Source: Halogeometricum sp. S3BR5-2 | Lineage (GTDB): Archaea; Halobacteriota; Halobacteria; Halobacteriales; Haloferacaceae | Assembly (NCBI RefSeq): GCF_031624635.1 | Contig: NZ_JAMQOQ010000011.1 | Span: 1-49,426 of the forward strand | Direction: 5' to 3' | DNA: 49,426 bases | In this document: positions 33,824-42,386 of the stretch, piece by piece | Numbering within the stretch: the first letter of the stretch is position 1 | Layout of the letters: each line of letters opens with the position of its first letter | Notes under the pieces: model-generated | The model's input: the letters and a program-made list of their open reading frames with translations, nothing else | Told to the model about the DNA's origin: nothing | The model's database searches: none | Translations under genes and position numbers: made by a program

Positions 33824-35544
33824 GCGCCCGTACTGATTCCGAGTCTCAGAGCAAGGACTACCGGCAAGAAGATGAGGTCGAGATTTTCTTCCAAATCGCG
33901 GCAGTGATGACGGCTGCGCTGCTGTTGCCCTGGGTGTATGCCATCCTCGAGCGCGCGAATTTCTACGACTTCAAATTCGATGGGTTACATCGGAGTCGCG
34001 CGCTCTGGCTCGTCCCCCTGTTCTATCTGGTGGGTGCAGTCGGTACTGTCCTGCTGTTTCCAGCGCACCTCCAGCTGTTTTGGGCGTTCCACGTCCTGCT
34101 GCTTGCACAGATCGCCGAAGCCCTCCTGCATCAGGCCGGCTATCTGACCGGCTTGTCGCTGCCGCTCAGCGAGCAGTTCACGCCGCTCCGTGTGGGTGGC
34201 TTCGTCGTCGTACTCGGGAGCGCAGTGTATGCAGCCCAGCGACTGCGGAGTTGGGATACGGAACGGGAACTCCGTCGAATCATCGACGACGGAAACTACG
34301 TCCTCCCGTTTCAGGGCCTCTCTGCAGCAAGTGATCGTATGAGTCTCTCGCGGTTTGTCCCGCTCCGCAAGGACCGGTCGATTCTCGTCCTCGGGGAGAC
34401 GGGCGCCGGGAAGACCGAGACGATCACGCTCTTCACCTACCAGATGCAGGCCGGAACTGACGATCCGTTCGTTGTCTTCGACTACAAAGGCGAATATCAG
34501 GAGAACTTCGAACAGGACCACGATCACGAGAACCTGATCTACCTCTCGTCGACGGACGCAACCGAATACTGGAATCTCTTCGCCGAAATCGAACGCGAAG
34601 CCGATATCGACGAAATCGGCCGGGCGCTGTTTCCCCACACAGATGGCTCGGAATTCTTCAGCCAAGCTGGCCGCCAGCTGTTCGTTGCCGTCGTGACATA
34701 CCTTCATCGAGAAGCCCAGGCAAGCGATACGACACCGACGAACGCCGATCTCGTCGCCTTCGTCCAGTCGACGGATAAGCAAGAGATGCACGAGCGGCTC
34801 ACGGACTATTCGGACCTCACTGCAGCAGCGTCGGCAATCGACCCGGATTCGGAACGACAGGCGGCCGGCGTCTACGCGAACTTCCAGCAAGTCATCGCTG
34901 ACCTCTTCCGCGGTGATTTCGCAGAGGCAGGCGAGTTCTCGATTCGCGAATATATGGACGATCCACAGGGACGGACGTTGCTGTTGGATTTCCCGATCAC
35001 AGAGGGCGACGCAGTCCAACCCGCGTTTCGGTTCTTCATCGACTGGGCGGCACGGTTTGCACTCGCGAACGAGCAGGACACGTACTTTGTCCTCGACGAG
35101 TTTGCACGGCTCCCTGGCCTCCGCAAGATCGGTGACCTGATCAACGCAGGCCGGGGCCGAAACACCCAGCTCTTGCTCGGTGTGCAGTCGGTCGCACAAC
35201 TCCACGACACCTACGGGAAAGACCGGGCGAACGCGCTGTTGAGTGGCCTCGTCCAATCAGTCATCATGCGCGTGGGCGATGCAGCGAGTGTTGAGTACGC
35301 GCAATCACAGATCGGCCGTGAGAAACAGCGCCGTTCCGTCCCTGTCCACGACCGCGACGGCCGCTCGGTTGGCCGGCAGGAGCTTCAAGATGAAACCCAT
35401 CCAATCGTCGAAAGCGATCTCGAACGCCTCAACGATGGCGAGGCGATCGTCGTCGTCCCCGACGGCTGGCTGCGCGGCATTATCACCCGTTTCACAGCCA
35501 TTCGGACGCAGCTCGAGCGGGCGCTTGAGCGCACACCGGAGTAG
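33820..35544 (+). CDS. VirD4/TraD-like coupling ATPase
   Basis: 574 aa from the GTG at 33820 that overlaps the relaxase stop. Three hydrophobic spans (about 24-44, 61-105 and 124-142) anchor it in the membrane. Walker A GETGAGKT lies at 192-199, and Walker B YFVLDEFARLPGL at about 420-432. NAGRGRNTQLLLGVQS follows, which is the typical T4CP/HerA-FtsK segment. The C-terminus has GEAIVVVPDGWLRG, as in TraD. Such proteins pump the nicked strand with its relaxase through a secretion channel. No other type IV secretion gene is present on the plasmid, so it would be mobilisable and not self-transferring, unless archaeal channel genes were missed. Confidence 0.85.
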   Translation: MSARTDSESQSKDYRQEDEVEIFFQIAAVMTAALLLPWVYAILERANFYDFKFDGLHRSRALWLVPLFYLVGAVGTVLLFPAHLQLFWAFHVLLLAQIAEALLHQAGYLTGLSLPLSEQFTPLRVGGFVVVLGSAVYAAQRLRSWDTERELRRIIDDGNYVLPFQGLSAASDRMSLSRFVPLRKDRSILVLGETGAGKTETITLFTYQMQAGTDDPFVVFDYKGEYQENFEQDHDHENLIYLSSTDATEYWNLFAEIEREADIDEIGRALFPHTDGSEFFSQAGRQLFVAVVTYLHREAQASDTTPTNADLVAFVQSTDKQEMHERLTDYSDLTAAASAIDPDSERQAAGVYANFQQVIADLFRGDFAEAGEFSIREYMDDPQGRTLLLDFPITEGDAVQPAFRFFIDWAARFALANEQDTYFVLDEFARLPGLRKIGDLINAGRGRNTQLLLGVQSVAQLHDTYGKDRANALLSGLVQSVIMRVGDAASVEYAQSQIGREKQRRSVPVHDRDGRSVGRQELQDETHPIVESDLERLNDGEAIVVVPDGWLRGIITRFTAIRTQLERALERTPE

Positions 35545-35571
35545 TGACTAGAGAGCGATCAGGGATCTCGG

Positions 35572-35814
35572 CTAGCGCTCCGGATCAGTGATCCGAAGTT
35601 CGCCATCGACCTCGTAGAGCCACCCGGAGTTAAGCAGCCGTTCGATGGCATACTCCGTGTCAGCTGGTTCATCCGGAAAGTCCTCATGAGTGAGCAAGAG
35701 GTCTTGAGCCTGGTCGTGAGAAAGTTCAGTCTGCTGATCCGGTGTCCCCGACACAAGGATCTGATAGGCGTCCTCGATCCAATCGGGCAGCGACCGGGGC
35801 TCGTTTGACCACAT
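35572..35814 (-). CDS. Small hypothetical protein
   Basis: 80 aa, starting MWSNEPRSLPDWIEDAYQ. All-helical with a winged-helix-like end (AIERLLNSGWLYEVDGELRITD). It lies convergent to the coupling ATPase, 27 bp apart. Possibly a small DNA-binding protein; not recognised. Confidence 0.55.
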   Translation of the reverse strand: MWSNEPRSLPDWIEDAYQILVSGTPDQQTELSHDQAQDLLLTHEDFPDEPADTEYAIERLLNSGWLYEVDGELRITDPER

Positions 35815-36052
35815 CGACGGCTCTCAGATAGCTAGTACTTCGTGTCGCAGCCAATTAATAGGCGCTGTCTTAGCGTGTCATAAAACAGTTCACAAGGTGT
35901 TGGTTTCAGAACCGTCGGAGATGCATCCCCTGCTCAGTGAATCTGCTTATTCAGAGAGCTATTTAGTGGGGATCACTGATGGTCAGGAAATTCATTCAAA
36001 CACCTCTTTCACATTCGGGGAGCTTTATGTCCAAAGCAGAACAGAACTAGTT

Positions 36053-36571
36053 ATGAATAGACGGCAGCTTCTCTCTGCGTCGGCACCACTTTTCGTCTTG
36101 GGGGCGGGGTGTCTCGACCAACCGGATGACTCGACTGATGGTGGCTCCGGACAGAGTGGCTCGGGAGCGGGGGTCAACGACGCGAAGCTCAAGCTGGAGA
36201 AATACAAGGACCACGAGAAGGCAATAGACGATGGGTATCAAAATATCGACACCTGTATCGGGGGATTGGGTACCCCATTCGTAAAAGAGAATGTTCCCCA
36301 GGTTTCCTACGATATGCCAAATGCACTCTTCTATGAACGAACAGACACTAAGCAGTACGAACTGAGAGGAGCTGAATGGTTCGTCCCTACGAGTGACGTC
36401 GAGGATCCGCCTGCACTCTTTGCTGGTGACGACCGACGAACCTTTCGTGGACCGATGAAGGGCCATTATTCAGACCAGCCCAGACACTATGGACTCCATG
36501 TCTGGCTATTTACCGAGAATCCGAATGGCCAGTTCGCCAACTCCAATCCAAATCTGACTTGTTCGGACTGA
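36053..36571 (+). CDS. Lipoprotein of unknown function
   Basis: 172 aa. The ATG at 36053 gives MNRRQLLSASAPLFVLGAGC: twin arginine, hydrophobic stretch and a lipobox with the cysteine at residue 20, the pattern of haloarchaeal Tat-exported lipoproteins. A Ser/Gly/Asp linker follows. The mature part (about 45-172) is not recognised. It contains a few cysteines (DTCIGG, LTCSD) and several aromatic residues. Located in the mobilisation segment, it could be surface-exposed and involved in contact or exclusion, but nothing proves this. 237 bp of upstream DNA carry no gene. Confidence 0.62.
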   Translation: MNRRQLLSASAPLFVLGAGCLDQPDDSTDGGSGQSGSGAGVNDAKLKLEKYKDHEKAIDDGYQNIDTCIGGLGTPFVKENVPQVSYDMPNALFYERTDTKQYELRGAEWFVPTSDVEDPPALFAGDDRRTFRGPMKGHYSDQPRHYGLHVWLFTENPNGQFANSNPNLTCSD

Positions 36572-36714
36572 TTGCGAAAGCATTCTGTACATTGGGCGAT
36601 TGGGGAAGTCAGAAGATTGGTGTGGCAATCATTCTATGACACCTTGGCTGTCTGGGAACTACGTGGTACGAGCTGTTCCACGACCCCGAAGTCGATTGTA
36701 GCGATACAGCTGGA

Positions 36715-37341
36715 TTACGAAGAATCGTGAACTGGCTCGGGGATGCCAACCGCGCTGAACCGGACGTCAACGGCGCCACAGCCAGCGCAGTCGTCGACGA
36801 ACGCACAGACCTGCAACGAGGTCTCTAACTCTCGGAGGGCCCCACACACCGAACACTCGTACGAGGTCCGATATCGAACGGGTATTCGGCTATCTTTTTC
36901 TTGTGTGTGAGGCGCTGTTGTCGACGATGGCTCTCGGTTGTTTCCGGGTGCCGTGTCCGATTGGCTTGGATCGGACTGGTCGGGCGAACCGTGCCACACG
37001 TCGTCGGGGAGACTGTCGTAGAGTCGATCGGGGTCGCCGTCGGTATCATCTACGGGGACAGCGTCAGCTGGTCGTGTTGGTTCCGCTGATTCCTGGTGTG
37101 TTGCTGAACCAGCATCGTCGGCGCCAGTAGAGTGGTCAGTCGGTGGGAAGGCTGTCGTCGACGCGCTGATCGCGACGTACTCCGTACTGTCGTGGAGTTC
37201 GCCATCGATTGCAGCGGCGAGTTCAGCGAGGGAGTTCGCGATCTGTGGCTCGGCATGGTTCTCGACACCCGTCTCGAATAACCAGTCGCGAAAGGCGGTT
37301 GCTGTTTCAACGTCGAGCGTAAACGATGGGGTTGGTGACAT
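36715..37341 (-). CDS. Acidic protein with a C-terminal zinc ribbon
   Basis: 208 aa from the ATG at 37341 (MSPTPSFTLDVETATAF). The N-terminal domain of about 70 residues is helical. A disordered acidic linker follows (about 75-150). The C-terminus has YECSVCGALREL then CAFVDDCAGCGAVDV, giving pairs C-x2-C that form a zinc ribbon. This suggests nucleic-acid or protein binding. Family not recognised. It is on the same strand as the TFB gene, 243 bp downstream of it. Confidence 0.6.
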   Translation of the reverse strand: MSPTPSFTLDVETATAFRDWLFETGVENHAEPQIANSLAELAAAIDGELHDSTEYVAISASTTAFPPTDHSTGADDAGSATHQESAEPTRPADAVPVDDTDGDPDRLYDSLPDDVWHGSPDQSDPSQSDTAPGNNREPSSTTAPHTQEKDSRIPVRYRTSYECSVCGALRELETSLQVCAFVDDCAGCGAVDVRFSAVGIPEPVHDSS

Positions 37342-37584
37342 CAGTGACTCGCTCCATCCCCCTTGGGAACGACAAACCAGCGCTCGCCTGCCAGCGTTCA
37401 ACGGCCGAGTGACCGTACACTGTACTGAACGGTGTAGGCACGGAGATAAAGCAGTAGTAGATCCCCTGTATAACGCTATCAGGTTGTGGCTGCCGGCCGA
37501 CCGGAGGGAGGCCGGGAGCGGAGGGTGGGGGGGTGGGGCGTCCACTGGGCGGTGGTCGCAAGAAAAAACGAGGGAGGAGTTCGC

Positions 37585-38667
37585 TCAGTGCAGGGTGTCC
37601 GGCTCCTGGTCGAGGATGACACCCGGGTCTTTCGTTCCGTGTCGGGCCTCATAGGCGTCGACGAGCTCGCAGTTGTACCGACTGATCCGGCTCATCGATG
37701 TCTCTAGGACCGTACTGGTCGCCTCCGCGACCTGCCCCTGGGTGAGATGCTTCTGGGGCGTCAACCGATCCGCACCATAGAGTGCCGCCGCCGCGATGGT
37801 GAGCCGCGACGTCCCCGGCCCGACCGGCTCTTGATCGCCCAGCTTCATGAGGTGGTGTGCCAGCCGCCACGTCCGCACGGCTGCACTCCCCGGGATGGCG
37901 TCGTCATCAAGTGCGTCCACGACCGTCATCACCGCGTTCGGTCGGGTAACGGGGACAGTGTCGACCCCAAGTTCACACCGAATCTTCCGCGCCGCGGCAC
38001 ACACCCGCTCGTGAGGTGCCTTCGTGTAGGTCGCCACGTCGACGTCGATTGCCTCGCGCTCAATCCGCGACTCGCGCGCTGCGAGGAGCATGGCACCGCC
38101 CGCGAGTGCCTCCCAGGCCATCCGCCCGCCGGCCAACCGCGCCTCTGAGGCGCGTCGGAGGTATCGTGCCGCCGTCTTGACGACGTGCCCCGGCAGCCCC
38201 AGGTTGCCGCCGATCATCTCGATATCGCGCAGCCCCTCGTTGAGCCGCTTCGTCCGCTTGCGACCCTCACCGAACTGGTAGCGCTTGTGCCACTTCCGGA
38301 GGCGCTGGAACTTCTTCCACTGCTTGTTACTGAGCGGATTTCCGTGTCCGTCAGTACTCTTCGTTATCTTCGTGTGGAGGCCCTTGTCCGTCCGCAGCGG
38401 GTCCACCGTCTCGATGCTCTGCTCAGCGTTCCCGACCATCCCCAGATCGCCCAGCGTCGGGCTCCGATCGACCCACTCGGCCGCGACGACCAGGCCACAG
38501 TCCGCACAGAACGACTCCTCATCGTGGGTCACAACCCGACCTTCACACTCCGGGCACGCCGACCGGGCCGCTGGCTCTCGCTCGACGACCGACTTCTCGG
38601 ACGCCTCATTGTTCTCGGATGCCTGTTCGACCGAAGATTCATACCGTACAAAGCTCGTACTTGACAT
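37585..38667 (-). CDS. tfb: Transcription initiation factor TFB
   Basis: 360 aa from the ATG at 38667; an ATG four codons earlier is also possible. An N-terminal zinc ribbon (C38, C41, C54, C57 in CPEC and CADC) is followed by the B-finger/linker region with DRSPTLGDLG, then two cyclin-like repeats (about 150-250 and 260-345). The second contains SRLTIAAAALYGADRL, and AEATSTVLETSMSRI forms the BRE-recognising helix. Haloarchaea carry many TFB copies that pair with different TBPs to select promoters. Here it shares a plasmid with two and a half TBP-like genes. It could be the partner of one of them. A very strong hairpin lies upstream. Confidence 0.9.
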   Translation of the reverse strand: MSSTSFVRYESSVEQASENNEASEKSVVEREPAARSACPECEGRVVTHDEESFCADCGLVVAAEWVDRSPTLGDLGMVGNAEQSIETVDPLRTDKGLHTKITKSTDGHGNPLSNKQWKKFQRLRKWHKRYQFGEGRKRTKRLNEGLRDIEMIGGNLGLPGHVVKTAARYLRRASEARLAGGRMAWEALAGGAMLLAARESRIEREAIDVDVATYTKAPHERVCAAARKIRCELGVDTVPVTRPNAVMTVVDALDDDAIPGSAAVRTWRLAHHLMKLGDQEPVGPGTSRLTIAAAALYGADRLTPQKHLTQGQVAEATSTVLETSMSRISRYNCELVDAYEARHGTKDPGVILDQEPDTLH

Positions 38668-39338
38668 TGGTTCTTGCACCGAACCTGAAGGCGCTCACGC
38701 GCCCGACACCGCGATGCTGCTACATCGCGGATTTCCTCGACGACAACCCGACAGACTCGTCTGCGCGCTCTCGCTCGCGCCTTCGCGAGCGCCCTGTGGG
38801 CGCGAGCGAGAGCGCGCCCGAGGCGGACGACCATCCAGCACCGCGCGCCGACCCGCCCGGAGCGAGCGGCCAGCGCATTCCCCGTTCGCCGCGACGCAAC
38901 CACGTCCGTCGCGGTCGGCTCTGCCGAGGTCATAGGACCCGAACGGGTGAAGCGCTGGCGTCGAGGGCACATTCATTTTAGCCCGGAACGGGCGCGGGCG
39001 GTGCGGAGAGCGCCCGCACGCCCGGAATGGTCGGTCGCGAGCGACGCGGAGGGCGGCAGCGGCGAGCGGGGCGGGCCGCGACGACCCACCTAGCTAACCG
39101 ATTCCGACACTCGAGGAACCAGCCGATCTCCTGGTGGACTCAGAAAGGGCGAGGACGACTCGGTCGTCCCCCGACCCCGCAAGCACCGAGCGACGAAGGA
39201 GCGAGACGCGCAGCGGCGTTCTCGTGAGCGCAGCGAACGAGGGCCAGCGAGACGCAGTCTCGCGCGGTCGCGGGATGCCGAGCGGCCGAGGGCTTTCGAG
39301 GGCGTCCACTCACTGTATTTATCAGGTCCGGTGGCGCT
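38668..39338. other. Long GC-rich gap with hairpins
   Basis: 671 bp without a credible gene; open frames here are products of high G+C. It includes a perfect 19-bp inverted repeat (listed separately), and a second hairpin with GCGGGCG at 38994-39000 and CGCCCGC at 39011-39017. The minus-strand TFB promoter and the plus-strand CPBP promoter (TATA-like GTATTTATC at about 39314) are at its ends. Confidence 0.5.
38763..38817. repeat. Perfect 19-bp GC-rich inverted repeat
   Basis: GCGCGCTCTCGCTCGCGCC at 38763-38781 and its exact reverse complement at 38799-38817, loop 17 nt. It lies 96 bp before the TFB start. No U-run follows, so it is not a normal archaeal terminator. It could be a strand-transfer or lagging-strand start hairpin, or a regulator of TFB. 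Confidence 0.8.
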
Positions 39339-40172
39339 ATGTTGGATATGGGATTCGGACCGAGCATTTCGGTTCCGACCATAACGGGAACACAGGTCGT
39401 CTACCCAGCACGGCTCCTTGCAGCGTGGGCCGTACTCACTGTCACGGGGCTTGTCCTTGAACGCGTCATCCGCCGGATCCAATACTGGATTGTCAAGATT
39501 ACTGGAACGCATACGTTCGGCTGGTACTCGTTCCTTCACAGCGATCACCAAGACGACTTGAGAGAGACGGAGACGTACACGGTTGCGGATCTCAAGGACC
39601 GACTCGACTGGGAACGCAAGTGGTGGCGTCGAACAACACGACGAGGCGTCCGCGCCGTCGTGATCGCGCCGGTGGTCGAGGAACTCACGTTTCGCGGCGG
39701 CCCATACCTGCTGGCGGTAACCTTGGGCGTCGCTCAACTCCCACTGTTGGTCGCTGGGTCAGTCCTGTGGGCGTACCTCCATACCCGGAATCCACGCCGC
39801 TACCGCCGGGGAACCCTCCCAGTGTTCGTCAGCGGATTGCTGAGCCTGTATCTGTGGCTGATAGGGCTCTGGTGGCTGGCGATCCTGGTGCATGCAGGCA
39901 ACAATCTGGTGGCAATAGCGCTGGAAGCTAGCGAGAAGTGGTGGCGGCGCTGGCAGCATTCGTTCTCACCAGGCGAAGAATACACCGTGACAGTCGACGA
40001 CCGGAGCCCACAACCGGATCGTCATGGCCTGTATCGAGCGTACACACCGGCTGAGGAGACACTCCACGTCGCCGACGTCGAACCAGGTGAGACGACGCGG
40101 GTGCGAGTGGCAACGACGGTTGGATTCCACGGCTACGCGTATCCCATCACCGAATCGGGCCAAGCCGACTAA
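39339..40172 (+). CDS. CPBP-family membrane protease
   Basis: 277 aa. The TATA-like box at about 39314 lies 25 bp before the ATG at 39339, supporting a leaderless start there. Hydrophobic spans are at about 22-42, 103-145 and 160-192. The CPBP motifs are present: E114-E115-L-T-F-R119 and HAGNNL (H185, N188/N189). The family includes CAAX-type membrane proteases and Abi proteins linked to bacteriocin immunity and phage defence. The C-terminal 75 residues form a soluble beta domain outside the usual family core. The 41-bp inverted repeat E6 begins 7 bp after its stop. Confidence 0.83.
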   Translation: MLDMGFGPSISVPTITGTQVVYPARLLAAWAVLTVTGLVLERVIRRIQYWIVKITGTHTFGWYSFLHSDHQDDLRETETYTVADLKDRLDWERKWWRRTTRRGVRAVVIAPVVEELTFRGGPYLLAVTLGVAQLPLLVAGSVLWAYLHTRNPRRYRRGTLPVFVSGLLSLYLWLIGLWWLAILVHAGNNLVAIALEASEKWWRRWQHSFSPGEEYTVTVDDRSPQPDRHGLYRAYTPAEETLHVADVEPGETTRVRVATTVGFHGYAYPITESGQAD

Positions 40173-40179
40173 ACTGCCT

Positions 40180-40220
40180 TAACCAACAGTAGAGTGGAAT
40201 GGCTGCCAGTGTTGGTTAAT
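40180..40220. repeat. 41-bp inverted-repeat element, family 2 (E6)
   Basis: Arms TTAACCAACA (40180-40189) and TGTTGGTTAA (40211-40220) with a 21-bp gap: same arms and length as E5 at 32342 but a different gap. It closes the 7.8-kb segment that holds the mobilisation genes, TFB and the CPBP protease. Confidence 0.82.
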
Positions 40221-40245
40221 AGAACGATGGTCTGGCGATAGCATC

Positions 40246-40273
40246 AACCACACCACCGCTTCCTGAGCTTCGG
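40246..40273. promoter_or_regulatory. Distal ORB-like repeat
   Basis: ACCACACCACCGCTTCCTGAGC (minus-strand core CAGGAAGCGGTGGTGTGG) lies 26 bp after E6. It differs from the origin ORBs by one base in the GAAACGGTGG core. It may bind Orc1 away from the main origin. Confidence 0.5.
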
Positions 40274-40329
40274 TAGATACCACAGGGCATACCCCATGAA
40301 GGATCGCCGATCGCCGCGGAACGGGTCCG

Positions 40330-40887
40330 TTACGCGGGGACAAGTTGCTCGGACAGCGCCTTGATGTGGCGCCCAATGGTGTCCGCACTGGCGTTGACAT
40401 CGATGTAGACGTCTTCGGCGACCTCCTCCTCCCGGGTCATCTCCGAACCGTCCTGATGGTAGGGAGCATTGTTGACGATGTACCGGTTGGTCGCAGACGG
40501 GAGTGCAATGGGCAGATCCTCGGTGGTGAGGTAGTCACGCTCGGCGAGGAAACGGACAAAGTCGCGGTAGTTCTGTGCGGCACTCTTCTCATCGTTCAGG
40601 CGGACGTTGCCATGTCGGTACTCAATGCCGAGGGTGGCGGCGACCTCATCCCAGAAGTCCGCGCGTGGGCTGGCGAGGTCGGTGATCGCGTCGGCCTCCA
40701 GTTCCAGGTGGATCTTACCGTCCTCGGACTCTGAGATCGAGCGCGTCACGAAGTCGGTCTCAAGGGGGCTGCCGTTCAGCTGGTAGGTGTTGATCGTCAC
40801 CTCGCGCTCCTCCCCGGTGATGGGGTCGGGGCGGCGTTCGGTGAGGGTCAATGTGCGGGCGTCGGGGTCGATGGTTGCGTGGTACAT
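40330..40887 (-). CDS. Hypothetical plasmid protein
   Basis: 185 aa starting MYHATIDPDARTLTLTERR, with a strong GAGGAG ribosome site 8 bp before the ATG. The first part is a beta sheet (TLTLTERRPDPITGEEREVTINTYQL). The second half is helical, with NYRDFVRFLAERDYLTTEDLPIAL resembling a winged-helix turn. The family is unknown. Promoter elements TTTATATATG and a palindrome lie upstream, suggesting it is regulated. It could be a plasmid maintenance protein; nothing more can be said. Confidence 0.58.
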   Translation of the reverse strand: MYHATIDPDARTLTLTERRPDPITGEEREVTINTYQLNGSPLETDFVTRSISESEDGKIHLELEADAITDLASPRADFWDEVAATLGIEYRHGNVRLNDEKSAAQNYRDFVRFLAERDYLTTEDLPIALPSATNRYIVNNAPYHQDGSEMTREEEVAEDVYIDVNASADTIGRHIKALSEQLVPA

Positions 40888-41292
40888 CTTGAATCTCCTC
40901 AGACACGAGCGTTATGTGGATTCCGTGTCCATATGTGTACACACCATACACATATATAAATATGCTGATTGTCGTGGGGGTACGGCACGACTGCGAACGT
41001 GTCGCAGCTGGCCGAAGCACGGGGCGGAGTATCGTGGTAACTCAGCGCAAGAGGTAGAACGCGCCAGCGCGTCTCGAAACCCCCTGGAGAGCAACGATCC
41101 GACCATTTCTCCGTGGCACGAATCGCAACGGATAATTGTTCGAGACAGTCTATATGAATCACTATAGGAATTTCTAAACCAAACGACTGCGAGTCGACAG
41201 AGCCCCGGCAGCCCCCTCCACCGTTTCCGGAGCTTTGGCTGTCTTCGGCTTGGCGACACAATGCTTTTCGATCCTCTCCGAGAGAAGAGAAT
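40888..41292. promoter_or_regulatory. Control region with TATA box, palindrome, CTATAG and ORB-like repeat
   Basis: 405 bp between divergent genes. It contains the inverted repeat ATATGTGT (40931-40938)/ACACATAT (40948-40955), overlapping a minus-strand TATA-like element at about 40951-40960, a likely operator for the 185-aa gene. It also holds a CTATAG array at 41150-41179 and an ORB-like repeat at 41208-41236 (CTCCACCGTTTCCGGAGC). No gene was seen. Confidence 0.55.
41150..41179. promoter_or_regulatory. CTATAG array (three boxes at 12-bp period)
   Basis: CTATAT (41150), CTATAG (41162) and CTAAAC (41174), each 6 bp long and 6 bp apart. The middle box is perfect. It is the only such array outside the parA region. 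Confidence 0.6.
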
Positions 41293-42249
41293 ATGCGCCG
41301 TCGTACCCTCCTCGCGACCGCCGCCACGTCCCTCCCCGCAGTAGTCGCTGGCTGCACCAGTCCCGGTGGGTTGGGTGGAAGCAACGCCGCTGCAGAAGCC
41401 CCTACAGCACGCCTCGAACTGACGACGATTGCCGACGCGAAACTCCCGACGAAGGTCCTCTATACAGTCCGCCCTGCTGAAGGCAACGACGAAACGGCAC
41501 AACTGTTCGATCGGATTCTCGACGGTGGCACGACAACGAAGGCGACACGGCCGCCACTGCCCGAACAACAACATATCGCCTACCAGGACGGCGTCTACGA
41601 GCTGACGTACGAGGTGATCGAGGAAACGCCGGCCACCAGGTACTCTGTGAAGGTGGATATCGTCACAGACTCAGTGATCGAGGCCGAAGCCATCCAGTTC
41701 GCTGCTCTCCCCGAGGTCGATCAAGAGGAATTTGCCGCCCACGGACTCGCGGATGGTGACCCGGTTGGAATCGGGACGACGTTCCTCTATACGGATGCCG
41801 AACGCGAGCAATCCGTCCTTGTCCCCGAGTCGGAGTACTCGTATATCATCTGGGACGACGGGACCGAAGCCGAATGGGTCGTCGACGACGCCTACGACAC
41901 GACGCTGAATACTTATCGCTACACGGCCGACCAGGTGGCAACAGCCGCCGAGTACGGCCAACAGATGCGCGAGCGGTTTACATTCGAACTTGCGGACCTT
42001 CCAGACGCCCAGCAAGACATCGTCGAGACGGCGATCACAGACGGCCCGTACGTCGTCGGCCCCGACGAAACGCCGTCTGATGCGCTTGTGGCGCTCGCCA
42101 ATCGATTTCGCGGCCACGAACAGGCCCACGGACTCGACGAAGACGGCGAAGGCGATCTGAGCGGCACGTATCTGGTTCGGTACCAGGGCGACGTGTACTG
42201 GACGACGCTCGTCGTGCAAAGTGACGCCCTCACAACGACGGAGAGGTGA
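41293..42249 (+). CDS. Tat-exported lipoprotein of unknown function
   Basis: 318 aa. N-terminus MRRRTLLATAATSLPAVVAGC: twin arginine, hydrophobic stretch, lipobox with Cys21, as in haloarchaeal lipoproteins. The mature protein is acidic and mostly beta, with repeated features such as YQDGVYELTYEVIEETPATRYSVKVDI. The C-terminal part (GTYLVRYQGDVYWTTLVV) is similar in style. There is no known catalytic motif. It is likely surface-anchored. Such proteins on plasmids may act in adhesion, mating or surface exclusion, but the evidence here is only the signal. Confidence 0.7.
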   Translation: MRRRTLLATAATSLPAVVAGCTSPGGLGGSNAAAEAPTARLELTTIADAKLPTKVLYTVRPAEGNDETAQLFDRILDGGTTTKATRPPLPEQQHIAYQDGVYELTYEVIEETPATRYSVKVDIVTDSVIEAEAIQFAALPEVDQEEFAAHGLADGDPVGIGTTFLYTDAEREQSVLVPESEYSYIIWDDGTEAEWVVDDAYDTTLNTYRYTADQVATAAEYGQQMRERFTFELADLPDAQQDIVETAITDGPYVVGPDETPSDALVALANRFRGHEQAHGLDEDGEGDLSGTYLVRYQGDVYWTTLVVQSDALTTTER

Positions 42250-42386
42250 ACGAGAGGGGTGAACGAATCACTGGCGGGATAATCGTGGGTCTGAAGTCGC
42301 AGAAATCCATTGGACAACGTCGGAAGTCGACTAGAAGACCGCCCTGTGCGAAGGCCCTGAGTAAAATAAGCGGCGTACGCGAGTCG

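Noticed and set aside
33985-35256. Minus-strand frame of 423 codons opposite the coupling ATPase
   Set aside because: The plus frame carries Walker A and B motifs and overlaps its neighbours correctly; this frame has none.
38285-39737. Several long frames in the GC-rich region on both strands
   Set aside because: High G+C removes stop codons in all frames; the products are Arg/Ser/Pro-rich without motifs, and they overlap TFB or the CPBP gene.
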